From: Artemisia argyi
Taxonomy: Eukaryota; Streptophyta; Magnoliopsida; Asterales; Asteraceae
Reading direction: 5' to 3'
DNA length: 64,000 nt
Assembly: GCA_030686995.1 (NCBI GenBank)
Contig: CM060698.1
Coordinates: forward strand, 142,805,106 to 142,869,105
Below the pieces are notes generated by a model that was given only the letters and a program-made list of their open reading frames with translations, was not told the DNA's origin and ran no database searches. Below are positions 24,523-36,121 of the stretch, piece after piece (the first letter of the stretch is position 1; the number at the start of each line of letters is the position of its first letter). A program made the translations under genes and the position numbers.

Positions 24523-25816
24523 TTTTGTGATACAACTTGAAAAACAAAATCCATAAACATTTGACCAACCATTTAAACTACACGTTTTCTCCCCTAAAAT
24601 TTCTGCAACTCCCTTTTACCAATTATACGCTTTCCTTAATTCACTCACTATTAATCAATATGAACCGTTTTCAATTTCAAAATCATAGCACAAAAATCGT
24701 TTATTTGAAACTGAATCGCACCTTCCATATTTCTCTCACAATTTTTGAATACAATGAATCATTAAACAATTCAAACCTAAACCTTAAACCACATATACCA
24801 TTTAGGGTTTTGATTACCAAAGTAATTGTTTTCAATTCGATAAAATTAAGGTCTTTAGAAGATTGATTATGACTAAATGAAGGTAATAACCTACTTTTGT
24901 GTTTATTATATAATGTGTTTTTGATTTGTTTTTAGAAGATTGATTACTCGCTTTGTTTTTCGATTTCATATTCAGAATATGGTGATTTTGTCTCCTAGAT
25001 GTAAACTGGAAAATTGTATAAAGACGAGATCGATTTTGGGTCAATCCATCATCTCTGCAATTGATCATCACAGAAGGTAATTATTGTTTTTAAACTTCTT
25101 ATAATGTTACCATGAATAAATTAATTGTCTTTTTTCACAAAACTAATTGTATCGATATGGCTGTGTTTATAAAGGTATGTTTCTCAATCTTTTGAACTCT
25201 AAATGAATTTAGAATTGGATGGGATTTTATTATCTTGATGATTTCATATGAATATTTTTCTTAATATCGATTAAAAGTTGCTAATATTCTGATTTCTACA
25301 TTAATATATGTTTCAGGGAAGTGTTTGTGACAATGTCTGACTAAAATGTAGATATGTTTTGAAAAAGATTCATATTGCTAAAGATTCAAGGTACTTATTA
25401 TTATTATTATTATTTTTTTTTAATTTTGCGTTAATTTTTTATGTTTAGATGGCTTTAAATGCGTGGATTCAGTATCAATTTATTGTCGAATTTAAAAGAA
25501 CCTTGGGTTGATAAGGTTAGGATAATAGTTTTGGAACTTTTGTGGTTTGTAATGTCATTTGATCTGAATGAATATTGGTTTGCCGTAATGTAGGGATGCT
25601 ATGTTTGAGTTAATTTGATTTGAACTCTTTGGTATGTCTCTGTGTCATTTGATTTGAACTCTTTGGTACGTCTCTGTGTATACCTTCCAGATTTGCTCTT
25701 GGCTATGTTTATGGTGGATTCGTATGTGACTATTTCAGTTGTTCCTTTGCTTGAATATCACTTTGTATGCTATTTATATTATCAGACTTTCATAAACCAT
25801 TTTTATCAATTTCCAG
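24523..25816. other. AT-rich stretch upstream of the captured fragments
   Basis: One weak exon-like block lies near 24980-25076, ending in a good donor (AGAAG-GTAATT), but its 33-residue reading matches nothing I recognise. Open frames here are AT-rich and show no domain. Confidence 0.35.
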
Positions 25817-25919
25817 GTTGGAGATCGTTACTGGTGGCGATATGCATTCTTTTGTGAAGCAGTCATCATGATTCCACTTGTTATTTTGGGTTCGGTTATG
25901 AAACTATTACAACTTAAAG
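25817..25919 (+). pseudogene. Spinster-like transporter, single-exon fragment
   Basis: A 103-bp exon bounded by TTTCCAG and GTACAC reads YWWRYAFFCEAVIMIPLVIL then GSVMKLLQLKG. This matches the WRxAFxxEAxxMxPxxxLGxxxKPLxLKG block of plant spinster (SPNS, major-facilitator) membrane transporters. No other exon of the family is visible within several kilobases on either side, so this is a captured fragment, not a gene. Splice sites and intron edges are retained, which points to capture at the DNA level. It lies in the same mosaic as the Helitron replicase fragment about 600 bp downstream. Confidence 0.65.
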
Positions 25920-26534
25920 GTACACATTCACCATTGTTGCATATGTTGTAGATATGATGAAAGTGCCCTTTTAGCTCATAGTTTGTGTGTGTGCAGTCAT
26001 TTCAGTTAAAAAAAGATGTCATAAGGTCTCCAAAAGAAAAGTTCACATAGCATAGATCCAAAAAAGCTATCTGGTTTGTTATAAAACATCTATCTAATTT
26101 TAAAGAATTTACAATTCTAAACTTTTTACACTACTATTCATAATTTTTGTGGTAGGTCAGCTGATCCATGTACTTCTTCCGGTCATTTAACTAGCTTTTG
26201 TGAAGATGTGAAATGTATTTTGAATGAGAAATGTAGTAAATGTTTAAGGTATATCTCACACAACCTTATCTATGAAAAAACAGGCAGTATTTTTTGATGA
26301 TGATGATTATTTATGCTTTATAATTACGACTTTTGTTATATGATGATTATCTCACACAACCTTACCTGTTGCGGCTGCAGCCACAGTGACTCGCTTTCTA
26401 TGGCCCAAGGTAAATTGAAGTGTTAATACATTTGTGTTCTGGTATTTATATTCATAGTATGCTTTACTGTTTGGTAAATTGACTTATTTGAAGTGTGTCA
26501 TTTATTCGTTTCTTTTTGTTTAACAATTATGCAG

Positions 26535-26639
26535 AACCGCCATTAGATTATGTGTACCTCGGAGACTGTGACCAGGCCTGCCACCATTGTGGAGCAGGCT
26601 TTTGGTACGAAGAACGTGTAAAAGGTTGTGCTACAGAAG
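26535..26639 (+). pseudogene. Helitron replicase N-terminal fragment
   Basis: A segment between a CAG acceptor and a GTAACG donor reads PPLDYVYLGDCDQACHHCGA then GFWYEERVKG. This is the cysteine-containing YxxLGxCxxxCxxCGAxFWxxER motif found near the N-terminus of plant Helitron Rep/helicase proteins. The Rep HUH motif and the helicase are absent nearby. It marks the region as Helitron-derived, in keeping with the Helitron 3' end at 38293 on the same strand. Confidence 0.65.
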
Positions 26640-26956
26640 GTAACGAATTTGCAACTCGCTGTCAGTTACTCAGTTTTAATTGTTGTTTATGTCATATGGG
26701 TGGCCATTTATGTTGTCGCCAAGTTTCGTGTTCTGTTATTTGGGTAGGTATACATACACCAACTGAAAATGTAAATACTGCTTCGCGGGGTCATAATGAT
26801 CGTACACATTCAGCGGTTTCGGGCAAGTTAAAATACGATTTCAGTTGCTGCTGACTTGATGCATTTTCGGTATTGATTTCATTTTTTTTTGTTTTGAACA
26901 GTAACCAGCTTTTGAATTATCTTATACCATTTCACTAATAGTTGTTACCATTGTAG

Positions 26957-27684
26957 GTGAAAGCAGATAACTGGAAGCAAATTGTTCCACTTTACATAAG
27001 AATAACAGATACTCACACGCAACTCGACCAGGTCATTCAGTTTCTTACTTCTAACTTAATCTGGAGAATGGGCTGCAACTACAATGACTCATTAGTTTGT
27101 TTAATATTAACCTTTAGTGGCCTTACCTTTGGTCCAGTGAAAAAGTATATCCAGGCCCCGTTCCTTTTTTTTTTTTCCTTTTTTTTCTTTCAGGTTTTTC
27201 CTTTAGGATAGACATTGTTGACGCTTTGGGTTTCTCAAAATCTGCAGACACCTTCGACCACCTTTTACTCGCCGACTTTCAGATCTTCTGCTGCAATCGT
27301 ATGAAGTTGCAGGTAGATGACGGTTATGTCAATCTTTTGGCTCATGTTTTGTTCATTGATTTTCTTTGAATGGGTGCCTTTTTTGCTTTTGAATTTATGC
27401 TAATATGTGTTTTTGGTTTCTTGAATTTGTGATTTAAATCAGAGGAAAGATTATTGGAACTAGAAGAACAAGATATTCAGGAAATATTGTCATTTTGGCT
27501 TTGTTTGATACTTATGCGCTTTAGTTTTAGATTTTTTTTATTCATATGGTGACGAAGATGCTGAAGGTGATATCCTTTGGTTGCAGATTTATCAAATCTA
27601 CGGGGCACATGGAAACGTAAAGAAACATGAAATTGAAAGAGTTGGTAAGAGCTAATTTGAATCCCTAAAATCAGTTTGGTTTAT
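26957..27684 (+). pseudogene. Unassigned exon-like blocks (captured gene fragment)
   Basis: Several blocks have proper splice borders. 26957-27031 (VKADNWKQIVPLYIRITDTH...) follows TTGTAG and ends before GTCATT. About 27209-27312 (IDIVDALGFSKSADTFDHLL then LADFQIFCCNRMKLQ) ends before GTAGAT. About 27443-27481 (ERLLELEEQDIQ) and about 27587-27643 (IYQIYGAHGNVKKHEIERV, ending before GTAAGA) follow. Reading frames are open inside blocks, but I cannot name the parent gene. From 27009 on, the stretch is copied at 33690-34362, showing it existed before the duplication. Confidence 0.45.
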
Positions 27685-28650
27685 TGATGCGTGGGAATTG
27701 CACCAGGCTTTACCTCTCGAGGGATCTCGAGAAGCTTACAACCCCCACCAGGCAGTGTACCTGATCGTTGTAGTATAGTATAGTGACAAGTACCGGGGAA
27801 TTGATCGTTCAACTTAGGAATAGTGTCGCTAGGATTAGAAAGTCTAAAAATTAAGTCAAGAGGTGAGGGATGATTCTTTTTGTATTTTTATATTTTTATA
27901 AAAGCAATTAAAATCTCGGGTTTTGGAAGAGTGGGTGGAATTAGTTGCTAATCAACTAACCCAATAACTAAAGATGCAATCAAAATAAAATAACAAAAAT
28001 GTAAATAAAGCTAATTAAACTAGTGGTGTGAACAATAAATGAGAAAATTGTGTTTACTTAGATTTCATTACTCCCTAGATATCTTTTACAGGTTGATAGT
28101 TTGTTACAATTGCGTGGATGACGGGTTATATTCCTTAATACCAATCGTGGGGTGGCGTACGTACTTCCCCAACTCTATAAGCTCTTACTTCACTCCTATG
28201 CCGAGCCTGCAAGAAGCTCCTAACATGGGATCATTATAATTCGCTCATGCATTAAATACAACCATAAAAACCTAGTACACATTGTTTATATTTCTTAAGA
28301 CGTTCAAGCAAGTTACCCTATGGAAGTCTGCCAGTTTTCTTAAGCCTAATATTGAAATCATTCATCCGTAACAACTATAAACAAGCAATCAACCCATAAT
28401 CAACATCTAGGTTTCACTACATCTAAGTAAACACACAAGAGATCTAGCCTAGCATGTTAAAATCAAGACAAGCGTAAGATATATTCAAACAACAGATAGA
28501 CATATTGAATGAATTGAAAGGATACTTATCTTAATTGAACATGAAAGGTTTCAAAGGGTAAAACCCTTGAAAATACTGATAAAATCGTGCTAGGGTTTCT
28601 CCAAGTTATCCCTCTAATTGTCCTCCTTTAATGAATGAAAATTACAAAAC

Positions 28651-28660
28651 TATATATAGA
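28651..28660 (-). promoter_or_regulatory. TATA box of the gag-protease element LTR
   Basis: TCTATATATA on the minus strand, just downstream of the palindrome array in transcription order. It is also present in the duplicate LTR near 35333-35342. Confidence 0.65.
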
Positions 28661-28670
28661 TTTTACAACA

Positions 28671-28920
28671 TGACGGCGTCAAGAAGAGAAATCTGACGCC
28701 GTCAACTCGTCACCCATAATAATATTGGATTGCCTAGATCCTGATCTGACGCCGTCAAGAGCAACTTTCTCTAGGCCGTCACGTGTAATGGGACCATGAC
28801 GGCCTATGGTGACGCCGTCATGCCCCTAGTGTAAAAACTCTCTAGATCGTCATGAACTCTGCCCACTTCACCTCTTGTTTTACTCTTGACGCCATCATGT
28901 AGAATTTGGTGACGCCGTCA
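28671..28920 (-). promoter_or_regulatory. Array of TGACGCCGTCA palindromes upstream of the LTR TATA box
   Basis: The 11-mer TGACG(C/G)CGTCA occurs at 28671, 28694, 28747, 28810 and 28910, with a one-mismatch copy at 28887 and extra half sites near 28776 and 28797. All lie within 260 bp upstream of the TATA box. TGACG is the core bound by plant bZIP factors of the TGA class, so the array is a candidate enhancer. The duplicate LTR keeps the array (35351, 35374, 35426 and onward) with a few substitutions. Confidence 0.6.
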
Positions 28921-29126
28921 GGTACTGTTCCCAACAAGGAAAATTAAGACTTTGTCGTTTTCTTCACTTTTATGCTCCAAAAACGTCCAAAATGCTTCCT
29001 TTTCCAGAATTCACTACAAAAGTACCTAAAATCACAAAAGGAACGATTTAGGGCAATATTTAATCAAATAAATTCAATTCCGGGCTTAAATGAATCCCTA
29101 AAAACGAATCATTTTTCGCCTCATCA

Positions 29127-29141
29127 TATACCCTTACACTT
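29127..29141 (-). promoter_or_regulatory. Polypurine tract
   Basis: AAGTGTAAGGGTATA on the minus strand directly before the 3' LTR start TGATGAGG. The preceding TTGCTTGAGGACAAGCAAAT is the conserved sequence seen ahead of this tract in many plant Athila/Tat elements. Confidence 0.7.
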
Positions 29142-31165
29142 GAGATTTGCTTGTCCTCAAGCAAATGCGCTTTTATTCTAGTCATAATACAAGTTAGGGG
29201 TCATTTAACACTAATATAAAAGTAATTACAACAAATAATCGTTCCACTAAAGACCAAAGACAAGCACGGAGGTCATACACTAGCACCTCACAAATAGTGT
29301 TTAGATACTCACATCTCTCGGGTGTAATAAAGTATATATCACAATATGGAAATGGAAAACATCTCTCACTACCTGTCATTGCAATATAGATTACCATAGG
29401 CTTGGGAAAGGATCAAACCTCCACCACATGGCGTAAGCACCTAAGATAAACTATCGAAGAGGTCTTTTAACGCACATATGGGGGTAATAATATGATGTTC
29501 TTCCCCATTACTCCATAACATAAGTACTTTACCCATGAGTCCCAATCGTCCCAAAACAATATGTACAAGGATATGACTCGACTTAGCAACCATATAATCA
29601 ATTAGATAATTAACTAAGGGTTTAAACATGTAACAATAATGCACTAAAGATGAGTGCATACACGGAAGGCTAAGGCGATTTAGGTGTACATTTAAGTGGG
29701 TTGTAACAAATTCTATCTTTAAGTCAGATGCTTAAAGTTAGAAACGAAAAGATAGGCTCGGAGGGGTGTACTAGGGGTTTCGTGTACTAAAAATGAGTAC
29801 AACGCTAAGGTGTGGGAAAAATTAGTTGACTTTACTAGCCAAGTAATATGACTTAAATGGTCAAGTAATTATGATACGGGTTTAACACAAGGGTGATCCT
29901 AATGCCTCTTATCATGTAGTAAATCCTACTACACGAATGTAGTCTCACTAGCGGTCTCGGGATGCATCACTAACGCAAGTTCTAGAATCTAAATGCTACC
30001 GGTATACTCATAAGCACTAATAGTAAATGCTTTTCCTATCAAATCTAAAGGCGAACCTCACATATTTGGGTGGAAAATTTTTCTGAATGGTACGGTTTTG
30101 TGCTAGTCATACAACTCCTATCCATGAGACGCTTGCTAAGGCTAAAGTTTCACTCCTAAATGTTGTAAAAAATTTTAAATTTGGTGCTAAAATTACACTA
30201 ACAAGTATTTCTAATAGTTTTATTACACACCTACCATCAAACAAACAAACTCACGTGAAAGTGTATCCTATAAGGTATCATCATTTACCCTCCCATTACA
30301 CTTAGGATGAACATTGTCCCCAATGTTCAATTAAAGAATGTAAAAGTAAAACAGGTAAAAGAATGAAAGCAAATACTCCCCTGATTCGTTCGGTGTGGAT
30401 AGTGCGGTAACAAGGTTAGATCTTCCTCCAAGAAAATGAACAATCAAAGCTTCCCTTCCAGAAAAATAAATCATCTTCTTGTCATACATAACCTGTTAAA
30501 CCTGAGAAAACAAACAAGGCAACCTCGCGTAAAATCGGCGGCAATCTATATATACTAGTAAATCCTAGAAAACAAAGTAAGATATAGTGCTTGTTGAATG
30601 AATGTTTGCAGATTTCCTGGAGTTTATAAAACTAAAGAATTGATAAAAACTTTAAGACTCCGTTAGAAAAATAAAACTAGCAAAATTTCCAGAATTTTAC
30701 ACATGACGCCGTCAGGAATTAATTCCTGACGCCGTCAGAAGTGACCTGCAGAAATTCTTACGTTAAGTTTCCGGAAAACTTATGTCCTACTTCCTAGAAA
30801 ATGCTGCAAAACATCATTATGACTCGATACAAGCATTTGACTCTAACAAATACGAATATACATGTCCATTTAATATTGTGGAGAATCATGATCAATTTCG
30901 TTCTTAAAAACAAATTTGGAGTTTCCCCTTACACTTATCTTTTGCGAAATACATTTGGATGAAGTTAAGACTAACTCAAACGACAAAATAAAGTATTTTC
31001 ACCATTTTATTTTTGAAACATGATCTACCAACAATAAAAATAAAGCATGCATACGAAAACAAATAACAATCAAACAAATAAAAATCACACAACGCATGGG
31101 TTGCCTCCCAAGAAGCGCTTTTCTTTATTTACGAGTCTTGTAGCTAGACTCAAGGTCATGGGTAA
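29142..31165 (-). other. Gene-free 3' interior of the gag-protease element
   Basis: No protein domain on either strand. At 30704-30737 two TGACGCCGTCA copies flank AATTAATT, making a 34-bp near-perfect palindrome that repeats the LTR enhancer motif. Small open frames here are chance. Confidence 0.6.
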
Positions 31166-33424
31166 TTACGTGACCTCATCGTTGGTCTCACTTTCTAAGT
31201 CATCTCCTATATTAGTTTTGTATTCCGGACCTAGTTGCAAGCATTCTTTGTAGAAACCAAGTATTCTATTCATAACATACTCTACTCCTCTACGTCTATC
31301 CTCATCATTCCTATAGTAAACCGCTTGTTTGTGTTCCTTTTCTATGTTTGATAGGAGGTGGTATTGTTCAATATTATAGGGCATTTGGTAAGCAATCTCA
31401 TCATTCTCTTCCTTGAATCTAACTATCCCTAGAGTCGGATCATAACTCATCTTAGAGGTCTCAACGAATGGTTTTCCGAACACTACTTGACTTAGGCAAT
31501 CATCTATCACCGGACGAGTATCCTCCACTATCACAAAGTCGGTCTCATAAGTGAAGTTTCCGACAATCACATGTAATCCTTTCACTCTTCCTACAAAATT
31601 ACTTATCAAGTTCTTGCTGGGCATCATCCTATAACCAAGTTGCTTCTTCATTACCCAATTATAATAAGTCCTAGTCATGATGTTTATAGTAGACCTAGGA
31701 TCGATATAAGCTTTCCATACATGCATATGCCCAATGTTGCATGGTATGTTGATGTTAGAGGGATCTCCTACTTTAATAAGGGGTGAACCAAGGATATATG
31801 GTGTCTCGCGATCATTGAATAAATCCTTGTGATATTCCCGTTCTTCCTTGGTGGGCAACTTATCGAAGTACTCTTCTACGTTTTCTACTTCCTCTAACTT
31901 TTCTCCCTTATTAACCTCAACTTCCTTAATTTCATCCCTAGTCTCGGTTTCTATTCCAACTTCATCCTTGTTACTTTCTTCTATATCCTTATCTTTTGGC
32001 CTAATAGTGACAACATTGACAAAGTGGACGTGTTTGGATGACGAGGGGTCCTTAATTTGGATTCCGCTATTTGCGTCCATAGTGTCCTTCCTAGGTGTAG
32101 TTAGCGCTTGGTTGTTGAGGGCTTTCAACAGGTTGTCAATCTTATTAGTCATCTCCGTTTGTTGTTGATTGAAATCGGTTTCAAACTTAGCTATGCGAGC
32201 TTCTTTAGATGCCATAAACTTGGACATCAATCCTTCAAGATTATTGGTACTACCATAGTTATTAGAAGGATTGTTGTTGAAAGTACGGTTGGAGGGTGGA
32301 CCGTTTGGTTGGTAACGATTAGGCGGATTGGAAGAATTGTTTTGGTTTTTTTTCCACCTAAGGTTCGGGTGATTTTTCCAAGAAGGGTTGTAGGAAACAC
32401 CGTAAGGGTTTGGCTCGGGTTTGAAAGTGTACCACTTGTCTCCCGCTTTGTCGGTCCGCGAAGATGCGTAGTCCACAAAAGCTGTTCCGGGGAGTTCCAC
32501 GCAATCACGAGTGTCATGGGGACCAATACATAATTCGCATGAAGAAGTGATTTTGTTCACTTGGCTTGAAGGCTTAGGAGCTTCGTAAGATTTCATGAGA
32601 AACTTGACTTGGTCCTCAAGTTCCATGATCCTACAGTCGGGAGTGCTAGAATTGTTCGAAGGCAAAGATATTGCCTTGACCGTTTTGTTCAAATCACGGG
32701 GATCATTCCAACTTTCGTTGTCATAGAGAGCAAGATCTTCTATGAGTTCCCATGATTCTTCCGCACTTAGATCACGTAGCTTACCACCGGCCGATTGGTC
32801 AATGCTTCGCCTTGTGGAGAGATCGATATGGTCATAGAAGATTTGGACTTGGAGCCAAAGATCTATGCCATGATGAGGGACTTTTTGGAGTAAGTCCTTG
32901 AAACGAGTCCATGCTTCATATAGAGTTTCACCTTGACGTTGTTGGAACATCAAGATATCATTTCTAAGCTTGGTAGTTCTCCCCGGTGGGAAAAATTGAG
33001 CAAGGAAACGAGTGGTGAGATCATCTCATGAGGTGATGGATCCCGCGGGTAAACGTTCAAGCCATTGACTAGCTTGATCACGTAGAGAGAATTGGAATAG
33101 GCGTAATTGGGTCGACTCTCTAGTTGTAACATCAAGGTCTATAGAATCTACAATTTTAAGGAAGTCCTTGAGATGTTGGTTAGGATCTTCGGAATGAAGT
33201 CCATGGAATGCACATCCGCTTTGCACCAACCGGATGGTGTTGGATCGCAAGGGGGACACATTGGCTCCTTGGGTGAGCTCAATAGTGTTTCGATAGCCTT
33301 GGTGGCTCGGATGGGAATACTCTCCTAGGGTTCGGGGCCTAAGAGGTTGGTTTGCTAGTGGTGGGTTTTGTGGGTGGTTTTGTTGAGGTGGGTTGATGGG
33401 TTCAAAGATGTTACCACCTTCCAT
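31166..33424 (-). pseudogene. gag-protease polyprotein with one in-frame stop
   Basis: The frame runs from 33424 to 31166 (about 752 codons) and is broken only by TGA at 33028-33026; the two halves are in the same frame. The gag core includes DPNQHLKDFLKIVDSIDL, FSLRDQASQWLERLPAGSIT and LYEAWTRFKDLLQKVPHHGI. A CX2CX3HX4C knuckle (CELCIGPHDTRDC) follows. A long Asn/Pro-rich linker leads to an acidic Glu/Lys-rich stretch and an aspartic-protease-like region near the C-terminus. There the expected D-S/T/L-G-A/S active-site triad reads DPRST, so protease activity is doubtful. The frame ends after protease with no RT. A relative with this layout would supply capsid protein only. Confidence 0.88.
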
Positions 33425-33570
33425 GATGTCGGATGGTAAAGATTACGAACAAAGATATGAAGAAATAAGATAGACTAAAGAAAACCTAAAAATAAAAATA
33501 AAATCTTACTAGAAAGGAATCTAGCAAGTAGACCTAATTAAAAGAAATCCTAACCTAGATAATAACTATT

Positions 33571-33588
33571 CCCCGGGCTGCGGTGCCA
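33571..33588 (-). promoter_or_regulatory. Primer-binding site (tRNA-Asp type, decayed)
   Basis: TGGCACCGCAGCCCGGGG on the minus strand, six bases after the truncated 5' LTR. The family form is TGGCGCCGTTGCCGGGGA, complementary to tRNA-Asp. This copy has a few mismatches. Confidence 0.7.
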
Positions 33589-33689
33589 AAAACTTGATGC
33601 GTGGGAATTGCACCAGGCTTTACCTCTCGAGGGATCTCGAGAAGCTTACAACCCACACCAGGCAGTGTACCTGATCGTTGTAGTATAGT

Positions 33690-36121
33690 ATACTCACACG
33701 CAACTCGACCAGGTCATTCAGTTTCTTACTTCTAACTTAATCTGGAGAATGTGCTGCAACTACAATGACTCATTAGTTTGTTTAATATTAACCTTTAGTG
33801 GCCTTACCTTTGGTCCAGTGAAAAAGTATATCCAGGCCTCGTTCCTTTTTTTTTTCTTTTTTTTCTTTCAGGTTTTTCCTTTAGGATAGACATTGTTGAC
33901 GCTTTGGGTTTCTCAAAATCTGCAGACACCTTCGATCACCTTTTACTCGCCGACTTTCAGATCTTCAGCTGCAATCGTATGAAGTTGCAGGTAGATGACG
34001 GTTATGTCAATCTTTTGGCTCATGTTTTGTTCATTGATTTTCTTTGAATGGGTGCCTTTTTTGCTTTTGAATTTATGCTAATCTGTGTTTTTGGTTTCTT
34101 GAATGTGTGCTTTAAATCAGAGGAAAGATTATTGGAACTAGAAGAACAAGATATTCAGGAAATATTGTCGTTTTGGCTTTGTTTGATACTTATGCGCTTT
34201 AGTTTTAGATTTTTTTATTCATATGGTGACGAAGATGCTGAAGGTGATATCCTTTGGTTGCAGATTTATCAAATCTACGGGGCACATGGAATCATAAAGA
34301 AACATGAAATTGAAAGAGTTGGTAAGAGCTAATTTGAATCCCTAAAATCAGTTTAGGTTTATTGATGCGTGGGAATTGCACCAGGCTTTACCTCTCGAGG
34401 GATCTCGAGAAGCTTACATCCCCCACCAGGCAGTGTACCTGATCGTTGTAGTATAGTATACTGACAAGTACCGGGGGATTGATCATTCAACTCAGGAATA
34501 GTGTCGCTAGGATTAGAAAGCCTAAAAATTAAGTCTAGGGGTGAGGGATGATTCTTTTTGTATTTTTATATTTTTATAAAAGCAATTAAAATTTCGGGGT
34601 TTGGAAGAGTGGGCAGAATTAGTTGCTAATCAACTAACCCAATAACTAAAGATGCAATCAAAATAAAATAACAAAAATGTAAATAAAGCTAATTAAACTA
34701 GTGGTGTGAACAATAAATGAGAAAATTGTGTTTACTTAGATTTCATTACTCCCTAGATATCTTTTACAGGTTGATAGTTTGTTACAATTGCGTGGATGAC
34801 GGGTTATATTCCTTAATATCAATCGTGGGGTGGCGTACGTACTTCCCCAACTCTATAAGCTCCTACTTCACTTCTATGTCGAGCCTGCAAGAAGCTCCTA
34901 ACATGAGATCATTAGAATTCGCTCATGCATTAAATACAACCATAAAAACCTAGTATGCATTGGTTCATGTTTCTTAAGACATTCAAGCAAGTTACCCTAT
35001 GGAAGTCTGCCAATTTTCTTAAGCCTAATATCGAAATCATTCATCCGTAACAACTATAAACAAGCAATCAACCCAAAATCAACATCTAGGTTTCACTACA
35101 TCTAAGCAAACACACAAGAGATCTAGCCTAGCATGTTAAAATCAAGACAAGCGTAAGATATATTCAAACAACACATAGACATATTGAATGAATTGAAAGG
35201 ATACTTATCTTAATTGAACATGAAAGGTTTCATAGGGTAAAAACCCTTGAAAATACTGATAAAATCGTGCTAGGGGTTCTCCAAGTTATCCCTCTAATTG
35301 TCCTCCTTTAATGAATGAAAATTACAAAACTATATATAGATTTTCCAACGTGACGGCGTCAAGAAGAGAAATCTGACGCCGTCAACTCGCCGCCCATAAT
35401 AATATCGGATTGCCTAGATCCAGATATGACGCCATCAAGAGCAACTTTCTCTAGGCCGTCAGGCCGTCACGTGTAATGGGACCATGACGGCCTATGGTGA
35501 CGCCGTCATGCCCCTAGTGTAAAAACTCTCTGGATCGTCATGAACTCTGCCCACTTCACCTCTTGTTTTACTCTTGACGCCGTCATGTAGAATTTGGTGA
35601 CGCCGTCTGGTACTGTTCCCAGCAAAGAAAATTAAGACTTTTCCGTTTTCTTCACTTTTATGCTCCAAAAACGTAAAAAAATGCTTCCTTTTCCAGAATT
35701 CACTCCAAAAGTACCTAAAATCACAAAAGGAATGATTTAGGGCAATATTTGATCAAATAAATTTAATTCCGGGCTTAAATGACCCCCTAAAAACGGATCA
35801 TTTTTCGCCTCATCATATACCCTTACACTTGAGATTTGCTTGTCCTCAAGCAAATGCGCTTTTATTCTAGTCAAAATACAAGTTAGGGGTCATTTAACAC
35901 TAATATAAAAGTAATTACAACAAATAATCGTTCCACTAAAGACCAAAGACAAGCACGGAGGTCATACACTAGCACCTCACAAATAGTGTTTAGATACTCA
36001 CATCTCTCGGGTGTAATAAAGTATATATCACAATATGGAAATGGAAAACATCTCTCACCACCTGTCATAGCAAAATAGATTACCATAGCTTGGGAGAGGA
36101 TCAAACCTCCACCACATGGCG
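33690..36121. repeat. Second copy of the duplicated segment
   Basis: Direct repeat of 27009-29433. Its left joint falls inside the truncated LTR and shares ATACT with both parents. Its right end at 36121 joins unrelated sequence. It includes a full extra LTR (34363-35815, 1453 bp), its polypurine tract and about 300 bp of interior, plus a copy of the exon-like blocks (33690-34362). Confidence 0.92.
34363..35815 (-). repeat. Extra LTR copy in the duplication
   Basis: TGATGCGTGG...CCTCATCA, 1453 bp, preceded by TTTAT exactly as at 27680-27684. It differs from the left LTR by scattered substitutions and by small indels, including a repeated AGGCCGTC near 35455-35465. TATA box and TGACG array retained. 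Confidence 0.88.

Larger units (their letters stand above)
27685..29126 (-). repeat. 3' LTR of the gag-protease element
   Basis: On the plus strand TGATGCGTGG...CCTCATCA. On the coding strand it begins TGATGAGGCG. A minus-strand TATA box lies at 28660-28651, preceded by the TGACG palindrome array. The flank before it is TTTAT, the same five bases as before the duplicate LTR at 34363. Confidence 0.88.
27009..29433. repeat. First copy of a 2.4-kb duplicated segment
   Basis: 27009-29433 is repeated in direct orientation at 33690-36121 with few differences. It covers the unassigned exon-like blocks, the whole left LTR of the gag-protease element and about 300 bp of its interior. The offset is about 6680 bp. 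Confidence 0.92.
27685..33694 (-). mobile_element. Non-autonomous Ty3/gypsy element (gag-protease only)
   Basis: Read right to left: a 5' LTR truncated to about 100 bp (33694-33595), a primer site, gag-protease (33424-31166), about 2 kb without genes (31165-29142), a polypurine tract, and a 3' LTR of 1442 bp (29126-27685). RT, RNase H and integrase are missing with no trace, so the element depends on a partner. The gag and protease style and the tRNA-Asp-like primer site place it in the Athila/Tat branch. The truncation of the 5' LTR coincides with the joint of the tandem duplication. Confidence 0.85.

Noticed and set aside
31848..32533. Plus-strand frames opposite the gag-protease frame
   Set aside because: They are antisense shadows of a long coding frame on the minus strand.
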